Assembly: GCF_900604335.1 (NCBI RefSeq)
Contig: NZ_UWOD01000001.1
Coordinates: 1,118,521-1,182,520 of the forward strand
DNA from: Intestinibacillus sp. Marseille-P6563
Lineage (GTDB): Bacteria > Bacillota > Clostridia > Oscillospirales > Butyricicoccaceae
Length of the DNA stretch: 64,000 bases
Direction of reading: 5' to 3'
This document shows, in pieces, positions 58,802 to 64,000 of the stretch (position 1 is its first letter; each line of letters begins with the position of its first letter). The notes under the pieces were generated by a model, which did no database searches, was not told the DNA's origin, and was given only the letters and a program-made list of their open reading frames with translations. Position numbers and translations under genes: made by a program.

Positions 58802-59969
58802 TGTCGTCGTCCTCCTTTGGTTCGGTGTTCAATTTGGACACGTCCGACACCTCTGCATATTCCTTGCGGATAAAATACCGGTCGCCGTCCTTGACTGGCG
58901 GCATGTTGAAGATTTCCAGGCCCATGTTGTGGGTCAAAAAGCCGCGGTCAAACAGCTGCGTCACGATATTCAGCTTGGTGTTGTTGCTCGCGTATTGCAG
59001 GCGGTTGGCCGTTGCGATGATGCCCGCGCCCTGCGCGATCTCGGCGGGCGTAAAGGTCATCGCGGTCAGCACGAGCGAAAGCTGGATGGCAAACGGCTCG
59101 ATGCTGCCCTCGTAGTAGGCGTTCCACTCGTCCTCGGTGTAGGTGTTGGTCAGGATTTTCTCATTCGTGCCGAAATAGCTGAACACGCTCTGCCGAATCA
59201 GCTCTTGCTGACGTGGGTTGACCACCAGCGCCGTGCTCTCGATCTGCTTGACATCCGCATACTTGTTGTCAAACATCATCACGCCCGTGTCGTTTCCTGC
59301 GAGGTTGTCCGCGGCAAAGCGTTTGCGCTCCGCGTCAATGTCTTTGGGCTTGACATTGCCCGTAATCCGCGCGAGAAAGCGTATCGTAGTCGCGTTTTTG
59401 ATGCCGTTGATAATGCCCTCATCCTGTGTGTGCATGACCTGCAAGGTCGGGGTCAGCGGACGGTTATCCGACCCGAAAAAGTCGTCCTCGTACTGGTGCT
59501 GGGTCAAAATCCCCGCGCGGGACAGTTCGATCGCCGCGCTCTGCCCGCCCCAGAAGTGGTACAGCAGATACGGCTCGCCGCTTACCTCGCGGATGCTGGA
59601 CTGCTGCGGCAGGACGGGGAAATACCCGACGAGCCTGCCCGCCGTGTCCTCCACCGGCACGATAAAGGCGTTGTTCTGCACCATGTAGATGGTGGCGAGC
59701 CGCGCGAGGAACTTGCTGGCATCCATCCACGGGTTGGGCTGCTGCCCGAGTACGTGCTTAAGCTCCGGCCGCGCGTCGCCCACCAGTTCCAGATGCAGCT
59801 TGCTGCAATGTCTGGCAAAGGTCGCAATCGCTGCGCGCGTCAGCTCCATCTCATACAGCCCGCCGCGGTAGGTCGTGTAGACCGGCTGATAGGCGGTGAG
59901 CGTCTTGAAGTACGCCCGCATATCCCCGCCCGGCGGCGGCCGATGAAATAGCTTTTCAAAAAGCCCCAT
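58776..59969 (-). CDS. Phage portal protein (HK97 type)
   Basis: 397 residues behind GAGGAG. YRGGLYEMELTRAAIATFAR, WMDASKFLARLATIYMVQNN AF, TLQVMHTQDEGIINGIKNAT and NRLQYASNNTKLNIVTQLFD RGFLTHNMGLEIFNMPPV are portal family motifs. Length is normal. It forms the ring through which DNA enters the head; the head genes that should follow are missing. Confidence 0.92.
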   Translation of the reverse strand: MGLFEKLFHRPPPGGDMRAYFKTLTAYQPVYTTYRGGLYEMELTRAAIATFARHCSKLHLELVGDARPELKHVLGQQPNPWMDASKFLARLATIYMVQNNAFIVPVEDTAGRLVGYFPVLPQQSSIREVSGEPYLLYHFWGGQSAAIELSRAGILTQHQYEDDFFGSDNRPLTPTLQVMHTQDEGIINGIKNATTIRFLARITGNVKPKDIDAERKRFAADNLAGNDTGVMMFDNKYADVKQIESTALVVNPRQQELIRQSVFSYFGTNEKILTNTYTEDEWNAYYEGSIEPFAIQLSLVLTAMTFTPAEIAQGAGIIATANRLQYASNNTKLNIVTQLFDRGFLTHNMGLEIFNMPPVKDGDRYFIRKEYAEVSDVSKLNTEPKEDDDNGDHAGNP

Positions 59970-59970
59970 G

Positions 59971-61908
59971 TCATGCCTCCTCGTTCATGTTCACATAATC
60001 GTCGCGCTTGTCCTGCAAGACCTTGTAGGCGCAGATCAGCGCGACCGTGCCGTCGATGCGGCGGCGTCCGTCGGACATCTTGACCGGCTGAATATTGCCA
60101 TTGATGTCGGTGCGCACTTCGGTATTGACCAGGCACCATTTATCGACTGGATTGTTGTTGTCCACTACTAGGCCCGCGGCCAGATCGGCCTTGAGGTCTT
60201 TCATCGGCTGGGAAAGCGACAGCGTGCCCTGCCGCACGGGAATCATGCACCCCGCGCCAAACTCAGCCTTGAAGCGGTCGAGCAGGCTGTCGTCGATGTG
60301 CCACGGGTCGTACCCGATGTAGCGCACATACAGATCGTCCTCATCGCGCAGCTCGATGAACCAGTCGAGCAGCACCTGCTTGTCGACCTTGTTGCCCGGT
60401 ACGGCGCGCATCAGGCCGCGTTTGACCCAAAGCGAATAGGGAGCGCTGTCACGCTCGCGGCGGTTTCCGGAAGCCGCGTCCGTGTCCAGGACGCTTTGCG
60501 GCAGCCAGTACATGCTGCGCCGGTAGATTTTCGGGTCGCCCGGCCGCTGGCAGATGGCTGTCGCGGCGCACAGGTCGATGCTGTCGGCCGCGTCCATGCC
60601 GCCGATGCAGTAGTCGAACGCGATATCGAAGGTCGCCGGGTTGGAACACTCGGCCCAGGTCAGCCATGCGGTCGCGGCATTCTCCTTGACGTTGAAGTCC
60701 TTGACCAGCACGGTCGGCAGGAAAGACGGGTCGGCGCTGGCCTTTTTGACCATCTGCCGCAGGTATTCGACTTTCTTGATCGTGCCGAGGCCGGGGTTGG
60801 CCTTCACCCAGCACTTTTCGTTCTTGTATTCCTCCCGCTCGTCCAGCTCGTAAATCCACGGCAGGAAATGATCGTCTATGATCGTGCCCTCCAAGACGCC
60901 CGCCGCATAGGCATACTGCGCGTCGAAGATGCACTCGCGCACAAAGCCATTGGTCGAGATCGAGAACAGCAGCGGTTGCTCGCGGGCGGACATGGATTGT
61001 TTCATGTCGTCGTAGATCGCGCGGTTTTTGATGGCGGCCAGCTCGTCGACCAGCACGCCATGGGCGTTCAGGCCGTCCAGACTGTTAGCCGCCGATGCCA
61101 GCGCCGAGAGCGTGCCGAGGTTTGCCGGATAATACAGATCGCCCTGCCGCTTGCGGATGGCGCGGAACAGCTCGGGTGACTGTTTGCGCATGTTGACGCA
61201 GGCGGTATACGACTTGGCCGCTTGCTCGCGCTTGGTCGCAATGGAATAAATCTCGGGTGCGCCTTCGTTGTCGTTGACCAGCAGGTCGATCTCGAGCGCG
61301 GCGCACTCGGTCGTCTTGCCGTTCTTGCGCCCCTCGACGATCATGACCTCCTGATAATAGCGGGTGATGAGCACCCCGGCCACATGGAGCTCCGGATTGA
61401 TCTGCCGCATGCCGCCGATCTGACGCAGCAGGTTCCGCGCGCCCTCCTGCTCATACGCGCCCACCGTGGTCGGCAGGATGACTTCATCGGCCGCGGCCAG
61501 GGCAGCCGCACACGCTGCCGAAAAGCTGGGCGGGCAGTCGATTAGGACATAATCATAGGCTTCGTCCTCGGCCAGCGCGGTGCAAAGGTCGCGCAGGGCG
61601 TAGCGGTTGGCCCGCCCGCCGGTGAGCATGCTTAAATCATAGGCCATCAGATCGAACGACGCGGGGATGATGTCCACCTGCCGCAAATAGGTCGGCTGGA
61701 TGAGGTTGTCGTAATAGCTTTCCCCTTCGAACAGGCTGGCGAGCGTTGCGCCCGTGCAGTCGGCCCGCAGGTGCAGGCTCAGATTGTACTGACTGTCCGC
61801 GTCGATGAGCAGCACCCGTGCGTTGGCGGCCAGCACGGCCCCTAGATTGAGCGCAGTCGTTGTCTTGCCGACGCCGCCCTTCAAATTACAGATCGCAATG
61901 GTTTTCAT
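59971..61908 (-). CDS. ParA-TerL fusion (partition ATPase joined in frame to terminase large subunit)
   Basis: 645 residues behind GGAGGAG. Residues 1 to about 190 are ParA: deviant Walker A CNLKGGVGKTTTALNLG, LLIDADSQYNLSLHL, YDYVLIDCPPSFS and LPTTVGAYEQEGARNLLRQI. At LHVAGVLITRYY/QEVMIVE it becomes TerL: Walker A GRKNGKTTECAALEID, then GVLVDELAAIKNR, WVKANPGLGTIKKVEYLRQM and a C-terminal nuclease domain with GGMDAADSIDLCA and YIGYDPWHIDDSLLDRF. The TerL N terminus (about 70-100 residues) is absent. An in-frame deletion is the simplest cause. Confidence 0.88.
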   Translation of the reverse strand: MKTIAICNLKGGVGKTTTALNLGAVLAANARVLLIDADSQYNLSLHLRADCTGATLASLFEGESYYDNLIQPTYLRQVDIIPASFDLMAYDLSMLTGGRANRYALRDLCTALAEDEAYDYVLIDCPPSFSAACAAALAAADEVILPTTVGAYEQEGARNLLRQIGGMRQINPELHVAGVLITRYYQEVMIVEGRKNGKTTECAALEIDLLVNDNEGAPEIYSIATKREQAAKSYTACVNMRKQSPELFRAIRKRQGDLYYPANLGTLSALASAANSLDGLNAHGVLVDELAAIKNRAIYDDMKQSMSAREQPLLFSISTNGFVRECIFDAQYAYAAGVLEGTIIDDHFLPWIYELDEREEYKNEKCWVKANPGLGTIKKVEYLRQMVKKASADPSFLPTVLVKDFNVKENAATAWLTWAECSNPATFDIAFDYCIGGMDAADSIDLCAATAICQRPGDPKIYRRSMYWLPQSVLDTDAASGNRRERDSAPYSLWVKRGLMRAVPGNKVDKQVLLDWFIELRDEDDLYVRYIGYDPWHIDDSLLDRFKAEFGAGCMIPVRQGTLSLSQPMKDLKADLAAGLVVDNNNPVDKWCLVNTEVRTDINGNIQPVKMSDGRRRIDGTVALICAYKVLQDKRDDYVNMNEEA

Positions 61909-62183
61909 TTGCTCCTCCTGTGTCGTTTCCGGGCCGCAGCGCGCGTCTGCGGCTTTGGCTGTATCCCTGTACGCCCTGGGTCAATCGATACGCCATACAG
62001 CGCGCCCTGGACGGTTTTCACGCTCTCGCGCAGCCGCCGCGCGCCGAACGGCGACGGCGCTTCGTATTCGAGCACCACGAACCGTCCCGCGGGATGCTCC
62101 CAGATGACTTTACCCGTGACCGGGTGGTCAGGTGCGCCGCCGTAGCCGGGGCGAAAGGTGTAGGTCTTTCCCAGTCTGCTCAT
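61905..62183 (-). CDS. Small phage protein, unknown
   Basis: 92 residues from ATG 62183 behind GGGAGGG. YTFRPGYGGAPDHPVTGKVI WEHPAGRFVVLEYEAPSPFG resembles a short SH3-like basic protein; the C terminus is very basic (RAAARKRHRRSK). No known role. Overlaps its neighbours by 4 bases. Confidence 0.55.
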   Translation of the reverse strand: MSRLGKTYTFRPGYGGAPDHPVTGKVIWEHPAGRFVVLEYEAPSPFGARRLRESVKTVQGALYGVSIDPGRTGIQPKPQTRAAARKRHRRSK

Positions 62184-63526
62184 GCGCTTTGCCCTCCCAG
62201 CTTGAGTTGTTCCGGTGGCCGTCCGGGCGGCATCGGCTGGGGCTGCGTATCGTAGAAATGGTCCCATTCCTGCATGAAGTGCTGATACTGCCCCTGGAAC
62301 CACAGCCGCATCTTTCCCAGTTGGCCGTTGCGGTTTTTGGCGATCTTGAACTCGCGCAGATTGTCATAATCGGCCATTTGTTCACCGGTCAAACCCTGCT
62401 CGGAAGGCCGGTACAGAAAGGCGACCACATCGGCATCCTGTTCGATCTGCCCGGAGGAACGCAGGTCTTTGAGCTGCGGGCGGGTATCCTCGCCGCCGCG
62501 GGAAAACTGGCTGAGCGATACGGTCATCATCTTGTGGTTTTTGGCCAGGCTTTGGATGGACCGGCTCACCTCAGTCACGCGGGTAAAATCATTGGAATCG
62601 ATTTTTGCATCCGGATGGGAAATGAGCTGCAAATAGTCGATGAACACGACCTCGATCTGATGCCGCACGGCATCGGCCCGGATTTGGTGCACCGTCCAGC
62701 CATTTGCATCCACGAAGCGCAGCTGCATGGCTTGCAGCTTGTCTTTGGCGCGAATCTGGGCGAGCTGTTCGGCGTCGTTCAGTTCGCCGCGCTGAATCTT
62801 GGTGTAATCGACAAACGACAGATTGGCCATCATGCGCTCCATGGCTTCCTCCTCGCCCATCTCAAACGAGTAAAACGCGACCCGATGTTTTTTGGCAAAA
62901 TGCAAAGCCAGCTGCAAGGCCAGAGCGGTCTTGCCGACCGATGGCCGGGCCGCCAAAATGACGTTTGTCCCCTTGCGGCACAGCAGGATGCGGTTAAACT
63001 TGTCAAAGCCCCAATCGAAAAAGACCTTCTTTTCGCCCATGCCGGAAAAGTACCGCACCGCCATGTTCTGGATGCTGGTGCCGCGGGCTTGTCCGGTCTT
63101 GCTGAGCACCTCCAGCAGCTTTTCGGCATCCGGCTGGGTTTCGTCCGGGTCGCCGCCAAACCGCAGCGCATCGGCGATCGATTGCGCAAGTTCAAAAGCC
63201 TGGATGCGGCGCGCTTCGCGCTTGAGGGCAGACACCGACGCGCGAAACGTGGTCGCGGTCGGCGTGACCTGTTCGAGCTGCTCGACAAAATCCCGGTATT
63301 CTTCGCCCAACTTGGTGCACAGGGTCAGGCGGGTGATGGGTGCGCCCTCATGGTACAGACCCGCTGCGGCCTCGAACACCGTCCGGCAGTCGCTATGTAA
63401 AAATTCATCCGCCCGGACATCCAGAAAAATCTCGGCTGCGCAATAGGCTGCGTCCACGATCAGCGCGCCCAGCACGCCCCATTCGGCTTCCAGATACACC
63501 GGCCGTTCGTCAATCAATCCACCCAT
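62180..63526 (-). CDS. dnaB: Replicative DNA helicase DnaB
   Basis: 448 residues. N-terminal DnaB domain (EWGVLGALIVDAAYCAAEIF), linker, RecA-like core with Walker A AARPSVGKTALALQLALHFA, VAFYSFEMGEEEAMERM, Walker B VVFIDYLQLISHPD, VSLSQFSRGGEDTRPQLKDL RSSGQIEQDADVVAFLYRP. Unwinds DNA at the phage fork. The preceding gene supplies a DnaD-like initiator. Confidence 0.95.
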   Translation of the reverse strand: MGGLIDERPVYLEAEWGVLGALIVDAAYCAAEIFLDVRADEFLHSDCRTVFEAAAGLYHEGAPITRLTLCTKLGEEYRDFVEQLEQVTPTATTFRASVSALKREARRIQAFELAQSIADALRFGGDPDETQPDAEKLLEVLSKTGQARGTSIQNMAVRYFSGMGEKKVFFDWGFDKFNRILLCRKGTNVILAARPSVGKTALALQLALHFAKKHRVAFYSFEMGEEEAMERMMANLSFVDYTKIQRGELNDAEQLAQIRAKDKLQAMQLRFVDANGWTVHQIRADAVRHQIEVVFIDYLQLISHPDAKIDSNDFTRVTEVSRSIQSLAKNHKMMTVSLSQFSRGGEDTRPQLKDLRSSGQIEQDADVVAFLYRPSEQGLTGEQMADYDNLREFKIAKNRNGQLGKMRLWFQGQYQHFMQEWDHFYDTQPQPMPPGRPPEQLKLGGQSA

Positions 63527-64000
63527 TGGTCACTTGCCTCCTGTCGTTTTGAGGGTTGGGGGCTGCGGGCTTGTCCGTGTCCAGCGGAAAGACCGTGAGC
63601 CAGCATTTGAAGGTCGACTGGTCTAAAATCCGCACCTGCATGGCCGGGTCATTCGGCGCCAAGTCTTGCAGACGCCGCAGCAGCATACCGCGCGCCCGGT
63701 CGGTCATGGGTTTGCGCTTTGCCTTGCGCATTTCTTCAAAGCCCTGCAAGGCTTCCAGCAGCCCAGCATGTTCTCCCGCGTAAGCGGCAAATATGCCTGC
63801 CCCCGTTGGGGGTAAGGGGGTATTATTTATACTTGTCTTATTCTCCTTTATATACTCCCGATTTTTCGGGGGAGGGTCCCCGGAATTTTCGGGGGAGGTA
63901 CCCTGATTTTTCGGGGGAGGGTCAGCCGGTAAAAATGGGCTTTCGATGGCGCACCAGATGCGCCGTTCCACGACCACCTGGCGCTCATCCCGCACAATGT
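63510..64000 (-). CDS. Phage replisome organiser / DnaD-like protein, 3' part (runs off window)
   Basis: The frame is open to the window end. A proline-rich linker with repeats PPPKNQGT, PPPKNREY and IKENKTSI, coded by repeated TTTTCGGGGGAGG units, leads to a C-terminal helical region (EMRKAKRKPMTDRARGMLLR RLQDL), followed by a FKCWLTVFP motif. This is usual for phage replication initiators whose N-terminal winged helix lies upstream. It overlaps dnaB by 17 bases. Confidence 0.65.
   Translation of the reverse strand, partial: IVRDERQVVVERRIWCAIESPFLPADPPPKNQGTSPENSGDPPPKNREYIKENKTSINNTPLPPTGAGIFAAYAGEHAGLLEALQGFEEMRKAKRKPMTDRARGMLLRRLQDLAPNDPAMQVRILDQSTFKCWLTVFPLDTDKPAAPNPQNDRRQVTNGWID

Larger units (their letters stand above)
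49079..64000. mobile_element. Prophage 2, PBSX-like contractile-tail phage, defective, left part
   Basis: Begins in the GH18 gene and runs off the window. Minus-strand order from the left: amidase, holin, XhlA-like, 69-residue protein, TA locus A, tail fibre genes, YmfQ, baseplate J, XkdS-like, DUF2577-like, XkdQ-CHAP, XkdP-like, TA locus B, tape measure remnant, protease remnant, portal, ParA-TerL fusion, small protein, DnaB, DnaD-like. Capsid, connectors, sheath and tube are missing. Confidence 0.9.

Overview
The window reads as a chromosomal segment of a spore-forming low-to-mid GC Firmicute, most likely class Clostridia (Oscillospirales-type; this is inference). Grounds: strong AGGAGG ribosome sites, AT-rich sigma-A promoters, a LysM/GH18 spore-type peptidoglycan hydrolase, a PTS sugar-alcohol operon, Tex, MutY, MntP behind a yybP-ykoY riboswitch, and three mobile elements of clostridial type. 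Most genes lie on the minus strand.

Layout. 1-6738: host genes: the 5' part of nanE, a hexitol-type PTS operon (regulator, IIA, kinase, IICB, dehydrogenase) with promoter, operator and terminator, then CoA-binding and DsrE-like proteins. 6888-26140: prophage 1 (siphovirus-like), integrated in the 3' end of tRNA-Leu(TAA) and bounded by a 73-bp direct repeat, with arm-type integrase repeats inside both ends. 26266-27316: an IS481/IS1202-like element with a 26-bp target duplication. 27421-30099: yebC, a small membrane protein, a candidate sRNA and gldA. 30878-41178: an integrative mobilizable element (large serine recombinase, MobV relaxase, RepA-like and VLP proteins, kinase, XRE regulator, GNAT, ABC-F ribosomal protection protein with attenuator, IS3-family copy, oriT) that splits an XRE-membrane protein gene; both halves are visible. 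41417-49081: tex, nhaC-type antiporter, mntP, deoxyinosine glycosylase, mutY, thioesterase, and a GH18 hydrolase cut by prophage 2. 49079-64000: prophage 2 (PBSX-like contractile-tail phage), running off the window.

Both prophages are defective in a similar way. Prophage 1 joins the first codons of a terminase small subunit directly to the middle of a tape measure gene; prophage 2 joins a prohead protease to the end of a tape measure gene, and also fuses parA in frame to the terminase large subunit. Neither has capsid genes in view. Lysis and late tail genes remain.

The most interesting unlisted signal is a pair of homologous loci in prophage 2 (50696-51017 and 56917-57245). Each encodes a 24-codon hydrophobic peptide on the minus strand and has a strong opposing promoter for an antisense RNA. 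Promoter spacing is conserved and both RNAs start with the same sequence. They look like a type I toxin-antitoxin family I cannot match to a named one. Other points: an SD-hairpin-start arrangement conserved in both prophages, a LexA box over a promoter facing the prophage 1 repressor gene, a G9 tract that breaks a small tail gene, and a MobV-type oriT.
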